From: Sipunculus nudus | Lineage: Eukaryota > Annelida > Sipuncula > Golfingiida > Sipunculidae | NCBI GenBank assembly: GCA_026874595.1 | Contig: CM049310.1 | Location: 1,054,001-1,118,000 of the forward strand | Direction: 5' to 3' | Length of the DNA: 64,000 nt | Position numbers and translations under genes: made by a program | Part shown: positions 36,787-48,888 of the stretch, piece by piece | How positions within the stretch are numbered: position 1 is the first letter of the stretch | Layout: every line of letters begins with the position of its first letter | Notes under the pieces: model-generated | Databases searched by the model: none | The model's input: the letters and a program-made list of their open reading frames with translations, nothing else | What the model was told of the DNA's origin: nothing

Positions 36787-39486
36787 ACTAGGCTATATCC
36801 TACCTGTCAACTACTAGGCTTTATCCTACCTGTCAACTACTAGGCTTTATCCTACCTGTTAATTACTAGGCTATATTCTACCTGTTTACTACTAGGCTAT
36901 ATTCTACCTGTCAAATACTTGGCTATATCCTACCTGTCAACTACTAGGCTATATCCTACCTGTCAACTACTAGGCTATATCCTACCTGTCATCTACTAGG
37001 CTATATCCTACCTGTCAACAACTAGGCCATATCCTACCTGTCACTTACTAAGCTATATCCTACCTGTCACCTATTAGGCTATATCCTCCCTGTTAACTTC
37101 TTGGCTATATCCTACCTGTCAACTATTAGGCTTTATCCTACCTGTCAACTACTAGGCTATATCCTATTGTTAACTACTAGGCTATATCCTATCTGTTTAC
37201 TACTAGGCTATATCCTTCATGTTAATTACTAGGCTATATCCTACCTGTCAACTAGTAGGCTATATCCTATCTGTTAACTACTAGGCTATATCCTTCATGT
37301 TAATTACTAGGCTATATCCTATCTGTTTACTACTAGGCTATATCCTTCATGTTAATTACTAGGCTATATCCTACCTGTCAACTAGTAGGCTATATCCTAC
37401 CTGTCAACTACTAGGCCATATCCTACCTGTTAACTACTAGGCTATATCCTACCTGTCACCTACTAGGCTATTTCCTACCTGTCAACTACTAGGCTATATC
37501 CTACCTGTTAACTACTAGGCTATATCCTACCTGTCAACTACTAGGCTATATCCTACCTGTCACCTATTAGGCTATATCCTACCTGTCAACTACTAAGCTA
37601 TATCCTACCTGTTAACTACTAGGCTATATCCTACCTGTCAACTACTAGGCTCTGTCCTACTTGTTAACTACTAGGCTATATCCTACCTGTCAACTACCAG
37701 GCTATATCCTACCTGTCAACTGCTAAGCTATATCCTACCTGTTAACTACTAGGCTATATCCTACCTGTCAACTACTAGGCTATATTCTACCTGTCAAATA
37801 CTTGGCTTTATCCTACCTGACAACTACTTGGCTATATCTTACCTGTCAACTACTAGGCTATATCCTACCTGTCAACTGCTAGGCTATATCCTACCTGTTA
37901 ACTACTAGGCTATATCCTACCTGTCAACTACTAGGCTATATTCTACCTGTTTTCTACTAGGCCATATTCTACCTGTCAAATACCAGGCTATATCCTTCCT
38001 GTCAACTATTAGGCTGTATCCTACCTGTTAACTACAAGGCTATATCCTACCTGTCAACTATTAGGCTTTATCCTACCTGTCAACTACTAGGCTTTATCCT
38101 GCCTGTCAACTACTAGGCTTTATCCTACCGGTTAACTACTAGGCTATATCCTACCTGTGACCTACTAGGCTATATCCTTCATGTTAATTACTGGGCTATT
38201 TCCCACTTGTCAACTACTAGGCTATATCCTACCTGTCAACAACTAGGCCATATCCTACCTGTCAACTACTAGGCTATATCCTACCTGTCACCTACTAGGC
38301 TATATCCTACCTGTCAACTACTAAGCTATATCCTACCTGTTAACTACTAGGCTATATCCTACCTGTCAACTACCAGGCTATATCCTACCTGTCAACTGCT
38401 AAGCTATATCCTACCTGTTAACTACTAGGCTATATCCTACCTGTCAACTACTAGGCTATATTCTACCTGTTTACTACTAGGCCATATCCTACCTGTCAAC
38501 TACTAGGCTATATCCTACCTTTCAACTACTAGGCTATATCGTACCTGTCACCTACTAGGCTATATCCTTCATGTTAATTACTAGGCTATATCCTACTTGT
38601 CAACTACTAGGCTATATCCTACCTGTCAACAACTAGGCCATATCCTACCTGTCAACTACTAGGCTATATCCTACCTGTCACCTACTAGGCTATATCCTAC
38701 CTGTCAACTGCTAAGCTATATCCTACCTGTTAACTACCAGGCTATATCCTACCTGTCAACTACCAGGCTATATCCTACCTGTCACCTACTAGGCTATATC
38801 CTACCTGTCAACTACTAGGCTATATCCTACCTGTCAACTACCAGGCTATATTCTACCTGTCAACTGCTAGGCTATATCCTACCTGTTAACTACTAGGCTA
38901 TATCCTACCTGTCAACTACTAGGCTATATTTTACCTGTTTACTATTAGGCCATATTCTACCTGTCAAATACTTGGCTATATCCTACCTGTCAACTACTAG
39001 GCTATATCCTACCTGTAAACAACTAGGCCATATCCTACCTGTCAACTACTAGGCTATATCCTACCTGTCAACTACCAGGCTATATTCTACCTGTCAACTG
39101 CTAGGCTATATCCTACCTGTTAACTACTAGGCTATATCCTACCTGTCAACTACTAGGCTATATTCTACCTGTTTACTACTAGGCCATATTCTACCAGTCA
39201 AATACTTGGCTATATCCTACCTGTCAACTACTAGGCTATATCCTACCTGTCAACTACTAGGCCATATCCTACCTGTTACCTACTAGGCTTTATCCTACCT
39301 GTCACCTACTAGGCTTTATCCTACCTGTTAACTACTAGGCTATATCCTACCTGTCAACTACCAGGCTATATCCTACCTGTCAACTGCTAAGCTATATCTT
39401 ACCTGTCAACTGTTAGGCTTTATCCTACCTGTCAACTACTAGGCTATATCCTACCTGTTAACTACTAGGCTATATCCTATCTGTTA
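36787..39486. repeat. 26-bp minisatellite, about 104 copies (2.7 kb)
   Basis: The unit TACTAGGCTATATCCTACCT + GTCAAC repeats throughout with substitutions (ggccata, ggcttta, gttaac, ctgctaag, attctacctgttt). Multi-unit blocks recur, for example 'ctgctaag...gttaactac' near 37700, 38395 and 38705, so parts were copied as larger segments. The array begins directly at the A-tail of the LINE insertion, and its first unit contains the LINE's right target duplication. Confidence 0.97.
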
Positions 39487-41460
39487 ATGTCTATGGTTAA
39501 TTGTCTGTGAAGAAACAGGATAGGTTGGGTTCAGGTCGAGTTTTAACTGCATCATCTTTCACTGATGCTTTTGTTATATCATTACCACTCATATCTGATC
39601 CTGTGTTACTCTTCAATTATTGATCAAAATCTGGCTTGTTATTAATATGCAATTTTCATTTTTTCAGACTTAATTAGAACTTCTACTGAACAGGGTTTAC
39701 AGAACACTAGGAGTAGCATGGTAATATTAAGAAAAGTCTCAATTATGCTATAGTCCAAGGAACAGTTAGGCCTGTTGCTCAACTATTATGCAGTTTACTC
39801 TCTTTATGAGGTAAGAATGTTTTAATAGTGACCCAAGTGATATTCCAAGGTTGATTTCACTAACTTTTTTTCTGCATAAAATACTGTAATAAATTATAGT
39901 TTAAGCATGCAATTTAGGCAAATAATGCAGTAATAAATAGCACTTATGATAAATTTAACACTTTGCTAATATGACATTGACCCTCTGCACATCAATATAT
40001 CATGGTAATAAAGATTGACTCTGTGAGCTTGCCTAAGACTTACGTGAAAGTAAAGGATAAATTATTAAATATTACCTTCTAGTGGGAACAGACAATATAA
40101 GCAGGTACCATTATAGTCCTCTGGTACCCAACTAATTTGTTCAGTGTACAAAGTGTTTGTGCTTACATTATATGGTATTTAATGTTAAGGATATGCAAAT
40201 TGACACATTTCTGCATTGAGGTGAAAAAAGAATTATCAGTTATTTTTATCATAAATAAATCAGCTTTTGTGCATCTTGTGGCTGAATTTATCTGTATTAT
40301 CAATATTATGAGGGAATAAGGAATCAGTTATCATTCAAGTTTACATCAAACTTTACACAGTTTTTCAGCCTTTGAAATCCTTGAGAATATTTTATATTTA
40401 TTAAGTTATAGAAAGCCTAATGAAACTCACATATATGTTTTTACCCTATCGCTTCCACTGAGATACCTTTGATGCTTTCATATTTTAATCAGGTCCATCA
40501 AAATCACTGCCCAGTGAAGCTCATATTTGTAGTAAAAATTCAGGTGCACTACCTGACATAACATAAAATTCTTTTTGTTCTCAACCATGAGCTTTTGTAC
40601 TTTATTAAGCAAATCATGAAGTTATCGCAAGGACATGTCTGAAGTTTTGTTATGGGTATATAAAAATAGTAAATTTACCATAAAATCAGTGTCACTGAAT
40701 ATATCATAAAATCAATCATGCAGTCTACTATAACATACCTGTTTGAAGTATTAATATCTTATTATGTTTCATTACACCTTTGATCCTTAGCTGCAATGAC
40801 AGTGTCCTTTTTTTACCACAAAACCACAGATAAATTTTAATGGTTTTATAAGGCATGTAACTTGACTTGTTGGGAGCCTGGGACTTAGTATGAAACATAT
40901 CTTGACCCCAAGAATGTGACCACACATAAAAAGGAGTGAGCTCTGTACAGTCTACAGCATCAAATGCTCTCAGGTGGTCCGGGCTAAAGGCAGTGATATT
41001 ATTTACACCCTAGAAAGTGGAAAATTGCTATATTTTGATGCATCTGAACCTTGCAACAGTCCCTTTTACACACTGAGCCTGTGGTAGCCAGTTGGTTTTT
41101 GGGCTAAAAATACCATGTTCAGCAATTTCTTCAATATTCAGCATGACAAAAGGTTTATCCATATCACTGTTATCAGTATTTACTAATTGTTTGGGTCAGT
41201 AAACCATTGAGACTGATATTTTGTGTGAAATCAGATTGATAAACCTGTTTTTTAACTGACTATTCCTTTTTTAGCCTTAAATTAAGGAAGTATGAATGGG
41301 ATGGTAAAAAAGAGACATTCAGTCTAATTGCCAAAAATGTAACAAATTTCATATTTTCTTGAATCAAACACTATTTAAGGACAATATGAGGGGGAAAAGT
41401 CTCCCTTGGTGACATTTCAGTCCTCTATTCCTACTCATGAAAAGATATGCAAAAAAAGGG
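39487..41460. other. Unassigned sequence
   Basis: This AT-rich region contains no supported gene, RNA or repeat family. Confidence 0.35.
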
Positions 41461-41466
41461 TTTTTT

Positions 41467-42966
41467 AGCTCAGCTGACTGTAAGTCAACTGAGGTATAGG
41501 AATGGTGCCCTGTTCGTCGACCATCCAGCCGTCCATTAGCAGGGCACAAATCATAACTGCTAGACCTAGAAATTTCATACTTACATATGGCCCACCACTA
41601 AAGCAAGGACCTATATGATTTTGGGGTCATGAGGTCAAAGGTCAAGGTCACAGAACTCACATTTTTAAAATGATAATGGCTGCATTTTAAGCCAAGCTTT
41701 TCATCCCAAACTTTCCATTTTGCACATTTAGCTGACTTGCCAGTATGGGGAGAACATAAATGAATTTTGTGTCACAAGGGCAAAGGTCAAGGTCACAGGG
41801 GCCATCTGTTCACAAATTAGTTTCCAGATGATAACTCCAGTTTAGTTTGACATATTAGTTTCAAACTTAACTTATATATGACTCACCACTAAAGTAAGAA
41901 CTGTGTGGATTTTGGGGTCCAACGGTCAAAGGTCATGGTCACAGGACTCATTTCCTTAAAAAGAATGCATATGCATTTGAAGCCAAACTTTTCATCCCAA
42001 ACCTTCCAACTTCAAGATATTGCTAACCTGCCAATAGGGGAAGATTCTGTTCAATTTTTGGGTCATGAGGTCAGAGGTCAAGGTCACAGTACCAACTTAT
42101 TTAGAAAGATTGTTTTTGCATTTTAAGCCAAACTTTTTATCCAAAACCTTCCATCTTGTACCATTAGCTGAGCTGCCAATAGGGGAAGAGACTGATTGAT
42201 TTGGGGGTCACAAGGTCAATGGTCATCATCAAAGGGGCCCATCTGTCCATATATTTGTTTCTGGATGATAACTCCAGTTCCGATTGACATATAGGTTTCA
42301 ATTTTGACTTATATATGACCCACCAATAATGTAAGAACCCTTTTGATTTTGGGGTCATAAGGCCAAAGGTCAAGGTGACAGGACCCACTTCTTTAAAAAG
42401 ATTGTTGATGTATTTTTAGCCAAACTTTCTGTCCCAAACATTCTATCTTCCAGATGTTGCTCACCTGCCAATAGTGGCAGTAACTTACGGATTTTGGGGT
42501 CACAAGGTCAAGGTCATGGGGGCCATCAATCCACATATTAGTTTCAAGATGATAACACCAGTTTGGTTTGAAATATTGGTTTCAAACTAGACTTATATAT
42601 GGCCAACCACTAAAGTAAGAACTATTAATTCTGGGGTCATGAGATCAAAGATCAAGGTCACAGGACCCACTACTTTAAAAAGATTGTGGATGCATTTTAA
42701 GCCAAACTTTTCATCTCAATCCTTCCATCATCAACATATGGTGCACCTGCCAATAGGGGAAGTTTCCTTTTGATTTTGGGGTCATAAGGTCAAAGGTTAA
42801 GGTCACAGGGCCCATCCTTTCACAAATTACCTTATGGATGATAACTCCAGTTTAGGTAGATAGGTTGGCTTCAAACTGATCACAGGACCAATATTTTGGA
42901 AAACCTCATAAACATATATCCTTATAGACAAATGCAGCTGAGTGTCAAGACCCATGGGTCCCTAGT
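41467..42966 (+). mobile_element. Hairpin-headed repeat, AGGTCA-rich subtype, ~1.5 kb copy
   Basis: The head palindrome at 41467-41495 follows TTTTTT. The tail CAGCTGAGTGTCAAGACCCA TGGGTCCCTAG lies at 42935-42966. The interior is about five diverged units of 'ttttggggtcatgaggtcaaaggtcaaggtcacagg' plus 'ttcatcccaaaccttccatctt', the same units amplified in the 8-10.9 kb array. No coding capacity. It serves as a nearly complete reference for the copy broken by later insertions at 46.5-53.4 kb. Confidence 0.75.
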
Positions 42967-43286
42967 ATAATTCTAGCTTTCATACTATATAAAGTTGTCA
43001 TTCCCAAAGTTTACTCCTTGTTAGATTAGAAAGAACACATGAACTGTTCAGGAAAAAAAGTGATAAAAGTGATGAAATAGAATATCCAAGTTCCAAGTAT
43101 TTTCATTGATAAAAGTACAATTAGAGAACACACCACCTTGGCCAAACAAGAGAATCAGCAGGTGAAACAGTGATCAAGTTTAGTTGGCAGGAAAAAGTAC
43201 TAGTAGAAAGAGAATCATGGTGACATAATATCAGAAGTTAATCACCATTCTCCTCAACTAGTACTATTTTTTCCCTATGATTTTTT

Positions 43287-45058
43287 AGCTCAGCTGACTA
43301 TAAGTCATCGGAGCTATAGTCGTGATCCTTTGTCCCTCATCTGGCCGTCCGTTAACAGGGCACGTTTTGAAACCATTGGACCTACGAATCCAAAGTTTTG
43401 CATACAGTTAGATATCCCCAAAATCTCCTTCCATAACAAAAATTGGGTCACTAGGACTTTGTTCCTTCAAGATATTAAGGAAAAACCTCCGTTTTCCATA
43501 AAAAAAATTGTTACACTTCAAGGCTGCCTAATATCAAAACCACTGATCACTGATCTGTTTTTGATCATATTTAGAATTCATATGCTTCCATACATTTTCT
43601 AGAACATACCAAAAATTAGGTCAGTATTGCATATTGTTTTGAAGTTATGGGCCCAAATATGATGCAATTTTTAAAAAATCAGGAAATATATTTACTCACT
43701 TAACATGAGAATTGCTGAAGCTGGAGACTTTTTTTCAGGGATATAACTTTATTTAATCAAGATTTTAATTGTTTACCCAAAATAAGATCTGAATTTTGCA
43801 AAATTTTCAAGTTATTAGCAAAAATAAAAAATCAATACCTTAAATTTTGTTTTTATTTATTTTTTAAATTCAAGTTTTCAGACACTATGTCAAGTGTTGT
43901 TTGCATCTAGCCCACTTAGTAGTACAGCCTTCACTTGTGTTATGTAACCCACTCTAGCAGCTTGCCTTGGCTCAGCTTGGCCACTACTAGCAGGCTTCCC
44001 CTCTGCCCTGCACTTCCCCCCCCCCCCCCCCCAGATGGTGCATAAACTAGATGAATGTAATAATTTTCTGTATTTGATTCATTCTTATTCTAGGCTATGC
44101 TACATTTAAGATTTTTTTATAGTACCACCAAGGTTACAATGATTAAAGTGTACATTTGTCCACAAAGTGGTGTATTACTATGAAAGTGTTGATGTTCATC
44201 AGATAAGTAATTCCTTACTTCAGAAGAGTAAAAACTTCACCAGGTGTGAAATTGACTATTAATTCCAGTATTAAATTATAGCTGAGATAGTAATTAGCAC
44301 AATGATATTGTTTGTCCCTCATTCAACCAACAGTGTATATACTTTATTTGAAAAGATATTTTTATTTTATCAAATTTACTTAATCTTTTATTTCAGTGAA
44401 TAAAATTAAGCATGTACTGAAAACTCCAATGTGCAAAACTTTTTAATAGTGATTCAAGGAATAATCTTGAAGGTGCAATGTTGTGGCATTATTTTCTTTT
44501 AAATTCAGTTTAAACATTTGTGATTTAAAAATTATAAAACATGTGTATGCATAATATGACCCAATATGAGCTACACTCTTGATAAATAATGATTGTAACT
44601 TAGAATTCTGATATTTTAACTTATATTTTCAGGTTTTTTATTACAAATTTATAAAACTTGTCGATAAAAAAAATTAATCTGATAAAACTATTAATGAAAA
44701 AAGTGGATATGCTGAATAAAATAGGCTTAAATATAAACTTAAATGCATTATTTCCTTGAAAGTGAAATAAAGGTAGTAGTCCCTTTTGTCCACTTGCCTG
44801 TCCATCAGAAAATTTTTCACATGCATCACAGTATCTCAAAACTTTTACTTTTTTTCTTCATGACAGTCCTGTCAGAGTATTAGTTTTGCAATCATATATT
44901 TAGAACTTTACTAAAACCAAGTAGAAGGGCCCCTTTCCTCATAGCTTCTCATAGGCTTATATATATGAAAAACATTACAATAGATTATTTTGCATATTTT
45001 GCATTTGCAAAAATTTCAAACTTCAACTGAGCTCCGTGACCCATGGGTCCCTTGTTTT
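43287..45058 (+). mobile_element. AGCTCAGCTGA hairpin-headed repeat, ~1.8 kb copy
   Basis: The head is at 43287-43315 after TTTTTT, followed by 'gtccgttaacagggcacg'. The internal 'cagttagatatcccc' and 'ctaatatcaaaaccactgatc' blocks are shared with 18.6 and 49.0 kb. A poly-C run lies near 44013-44032. The tail CAACTGAGCTCCGTGACCCA TGGGTCCCTTGTTTT is at 45024-45058. No coding capacity. Confidence 0.75.
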
Positions 45059-45346
45059 CACTGCATGGTCCCTTGCCTGCATTACATTAGGTCAACCTGT
45101 ATGTTCATCTGCTTTCAGTTTATGTTTGGGAGCAGCTGTGCTGTGGTAATGATCGAAACAGTAGCCATGTATCTGTCTCTAATTAATCAGAAAAAGTGCA
45201 GGTAGCACCACCTGAGGTTGATTAATACAAAAAAGTACAAGCTCTTAAGATGACATTCAGTACATGTTATGAGATACCTGAGCTATTCACTGAATCAATT
45301 TTTTTAAGTGAAACAGAAGTATTGAAAAGAGATGAAATAACAGTTT

Positions 45347-45996
45347 GAACCTGGTAGGCAGCACTGCATGTAGAACCTGGTAGGCAGCACTGCATGAAGA
45401 ACCTGGTAGGCAGCCCTTCATGAAGAACCTGGTAGGCAGCACTGCATGTAGAACCTGGTAGGCAGCACTGCATGAAGAACCTGGTAGGCAGCCCTTCATG
45501 AAGAACCTGGTAGGCAGCACTGCATAAAGAACCTGGTAGGCAGCCCTTCATGAAGAACCTGGTAGGCAGCACTGCATGAAGAACCTGGTAGGCAGCCCTT
45601 CATGAAGAACCTGGTAGGCAGCACTGCATGTAGAACCTGGTAGGCAGCACTGCATGAAGAACCTGGTAGGCAGCCCTTCATGTAGAACCTGGTAGGCAGC
45701 ACTGCATGAAGAACCTGGTAGGCAGCACTGCATGAAGAACCTGGTAGGCAGCACTGCATGAAGAACCTGGTAGGCAGCACTGCATGTAGAACCTGGTAGG
45801 CAGCACTGCATGAAGAACCTGGTAGGCAGCCCTTCATGAAGAACCTGGTAGGCAGCACTGCATGAAGAACCTGGTAGGCAGCACTGCATGAAGAACCTGG
45901 TAGGCAGCCCTTCATGAAGAACCTGGTAGGCAGCACTGCATGAAGAACCTGGTAGGCAGCACTGCATGAAGAACCTGGTAGGCAGCACTGAATGAA
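45347..45996. repeat. 26-bp minisatellite, about 25 copies, three variants
   Basis: The unit GAACCTGGTAGGCAGCACTG + CATGAA repeats every 26 bases. Variants differ in 'cactgcatga', 'cccttcatga' and 'cactgcatgt' and alternate in blocks. The unit has no stop in several frames, so long minus-strand frames (173, 160, 101 codons) of a cyclic Cys/Leu/Pro/Gln peptide appear. They overlap one another in different frames and are best read as artefacts. Confidence 0.97.
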
Positions 45997-46459
45997 GAAT
46001 GAGCAGCAAAAGTGCATACTGCCTATACATCCAATTTTACTTGTTCAAAATATGACATGAAAAATGAAACCAAAAATTTAATATTGTAGATGGCATAGTG
46101 AGCCACAAGATATGCATGTATATGTCAAGGTTTTACAGAACTGTGTATTCCATATATTACATTTTAGGAAGTGTTTAGGTAAAGATTTTCCAGTGCATTT
46201 TGTACTCTGTTAAACATCTTACCATAAAATTGGCTATGACAAGGGATTAAATGTAAACTGGTTACTATAAACCAGGAAACTGTTCTGGTATTAATTTAAA
46301 TGAAAAAATCAGCCAAGTGAATGAAACTGTTTCACTAGAGCTTTCCAATTTTCTATAACAATTATCAGACAGGTGACCCCAAAAGTGTTTATTCTGATAG
46401 TATTGTACCTCATCTGAAGTTCTGTAAAAAAATTAAAATAAAATATAAGAAAAATATAT
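45997..46459. other. Unassigned sequence
   Basis: AT-rich spacer between the 26-bp array and the next hairpin-headed repeat; nothing recognised. Confidence 0.4.
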
Positions 46460-46465
46460 ATTTTT

Positions 46466-47190
46466 AGCTCAGCTAACTGTAAGTCAACTGAGATAAAGGA
46501 ATGGCACTCAGTCCGTCCGGTCGTCCGGCCGTCTGGCCAACCGTTAGCAGGGCTCAAATTCCTAACTTCTAAGTGAACATCCAGGGAGGTCAATAAAAAA
46601 TCTCCTTGGAAACATGAAATTAGGTCACTGCTACCTATTTCTTCCGAGTTATTGAGCTTGGAAGTACCCCCCAGAATAATAAAAAATTTAATACAAATCC
46701 TCCAATTTCTTGATAATTAATGCATGGATTGACACGAATCTTGCCTTGAATATTGACCAAAACTAATTTTGTCAGTTTGCCAAAAAGTGGGGGAGCCACC
46801 TGTATTTTTTGTTATTTTAAGAACATTTTTCTATTTTGTTTGCTATAAAATGACAACAATCATGTCAGTTTCTCAGCTGTGATTACATCAAGTGTCCCAA
46901 AACCTGGTGTGTTTATTGATCACAAGTGGATGCCCTATTACTGTCTGTCTGTCTGTCTATCCATCTGTCCGTCCACACAAATTGGTTTCCAGATGATAAC
47001 TCTAGGTTGGATTGACATATGGATTTCAAACTTGACTTAAATATAGCCCACTGCTAAAGCAAGAACCTGTATTATTTAAAACAATTATGGCTGCATTTTA
47101 AAGCCAAGCTTTTCATCCCAAACTTTCCATCTTGCATATTTAATGAGGTCAGAGGTCACCAGATACACAGGCATATTTTGTGATGCTCTT
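46466..47190 (+). mobile_element. Hairpin-headed repeat, 5' part
   Basis: The head is at 46466-46494 (AGCTCAGCTAACTGTAAGTC...). A (GTCC)n/(GTCY)n run follows at about 46510-46540 and another at 46940-46975. The 'aataataaaaaatttaatac', 'taatgcatgg' and 'gagccacctgtattttttg' blocks match the 7.3, 10.9 and 17.5 kb copies. It fades out near 47190 without a canonical tail. Confidence 0.6.
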
Positions 47191-48170
47191 GTTTCAGGAG
47201 TAGTATCTTTATTTCAGATTATGTCAGTTCTAATTATGATAAAGTTAGTTCATCCAAAGATAAACCATTTTCTTTTTTCTGCATTATCACTGGAATGTCT
47301 CACATTGACCTAATTGACCCAGCATGAACATTCTCCATGAAGCCTCCAGTGTACATCAGAGGGTTTTGCCTGCTTTTTTAACAGTGTGTAACAAGATATA
47401 TAACTGACACATGATTCATCTTCATCCTGATCACTTAAACCCCATGCTTTTTTCCAATTTGTCCATACACCTAAAAAACAAGGTGATACAAAGAAATGGT
47501 GTTTCTGAAGTACAGTCGGCATCGTAGGAGTCTGTGATAGTATCAGACCCCAATTAATAAAAAAACACCAGAGTTATGGAGACTCCCCCTCTTTACAGGT
47601 GGCTTGTCAGAAACGGACACCTGTTCCAGGTAACGGTAAATAAGACTAAAGGTCATGGGTTTGGTAGTCGTAGCCAGGTACACAGTGCTGTTAATAAGCT
47701 TAACTTCTGCCTCCTTTGACTGCTCAGCCACTAAGTATAGTGCTGACACTTGATATATAAATAGAGGTATTATTTCATGTTTCCCAACAATGGCTTTTTA
47801 TACATTTAAAGTGTAAAAAAAGAGATTCAATTTGTATAAGACCCCCCCCCCCCCTAAAAAAAAGGGTTTTGCTGGGAATATGTTTTTAGCTGGACGCTGC
47901 CGCTGCATACGTTTCTGGAGAACTCCTACGCAACACTGTAAGGAATTTTATGAAACTAGGAATTATGATTGGGTCACATGAGAACTGCTGCACCCTCATT
48001 TGCGGTCAGCCTTTTGACCTTTTCTCTTTGCAGAGCAGCTATCTTAGGGTCTGTTTTCATATATAAACCCACATATCTTGGGACTCGTTTGACAAACGAG
48101 CTAAACATTTTGCATTAGTGTTATTCTTGGATAGCTTTATATCATACATAAAACAGGTGGGGCCACCTGC
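47191..48170. other. Unassigned sequence with a poly-C run
   Basis: No gene was recognised. A 14-base poly-C run lies near 47845. GTTTTTAGCTGGACGCTGCC at about 47882 may be another diverged repeat head. Confidence 0.3.
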
Positions 48171-48485
48171 AACCATTTTGCAATGTGTCCATCTGTTCTT
48201 CTGCCTTGGGTTAAAATCACTCATATCTCTGCAGTGGTTGGACTTATCCACCTGAAATTTAATTTGCATGTGTATACATCTTGGATAGCTTTCATGGTGA
48301 CACCTACATTCACGTTTACGCTGCAGATATCCATGCTGATATCTCTGGACAGGTTTGATGTATGGGCCTGAAATTTTGCATGTTTATAGATATTACAGAG
48401 CTCTTTATCATACACAAAACTGGTGGCACCACCTGCAACAATTTTTGCATGGTGTCCATCTGTTTGTCTGTCTAAGGTAAAAATC
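48171..48485 (+). repeat. Diverged repeat with 'gcatggtgtccatctgt' units, related to 53785-53960
   Basis: 'caatgtgtccatctgttctt...aaaatcactcatatctctgcagtggttggacttatcc' and the second 'gcatggtgtccatctg' near 48445 closely resemble 53793-53960. This indicates a small interspersed family with a ~270-300 bp unit. No coding capacity. Confidence 0.5.
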
Positions 48486-48885
48486 AATCAGAACAATAAA
48501 AAATTTGATATAAAACCTTCAATATCTTGATAATTAATGCAATCTTGCCTTGAATATTGACCATGACTAGTTTTGTCAGTTCCTGAAAAGTGGTGGCACC
48601 GCTTGTATTTTTTGTTATTTTAATGAATATTTTTCTATTTCTTTTACTATAAAATGACTACAGTCATGTCAGTTTCTCAGCTGTGATAACATCTAATGCC
48701 CCAAAACCTGGTGTGTTTATTGATCACAAGTGGATGCCCTTTAGTAATCACCCTGTCTGTCTGTCTGTCTGTCCTTCCGTCCAATCCACATAAATTTGTT
48801 TCCAGTTAATAACTACAGGTTTGATCTACACATGGATTTCAAACTTGACTTTAATATGGCCCACCACTAAAGCAAGACCCTTTTT
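48486..48885 (+). repeat. Host repeat fragment interrupted by the 48889-50774 element
   Basis: The 'aaaaaatttgatataaaacc', 'ggtggcaccgcttgtatttt', (GTCT)n and 'ggcccaccactaaagcaagaccc' phrases belong to the AGGTCA-rich hairpin-headed family. The next expected phrase (ttttggggtcatgaggtcaaagg) is found only after 50770. Confidence 0.65.
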
Positions 48886-48888
48886 ATT

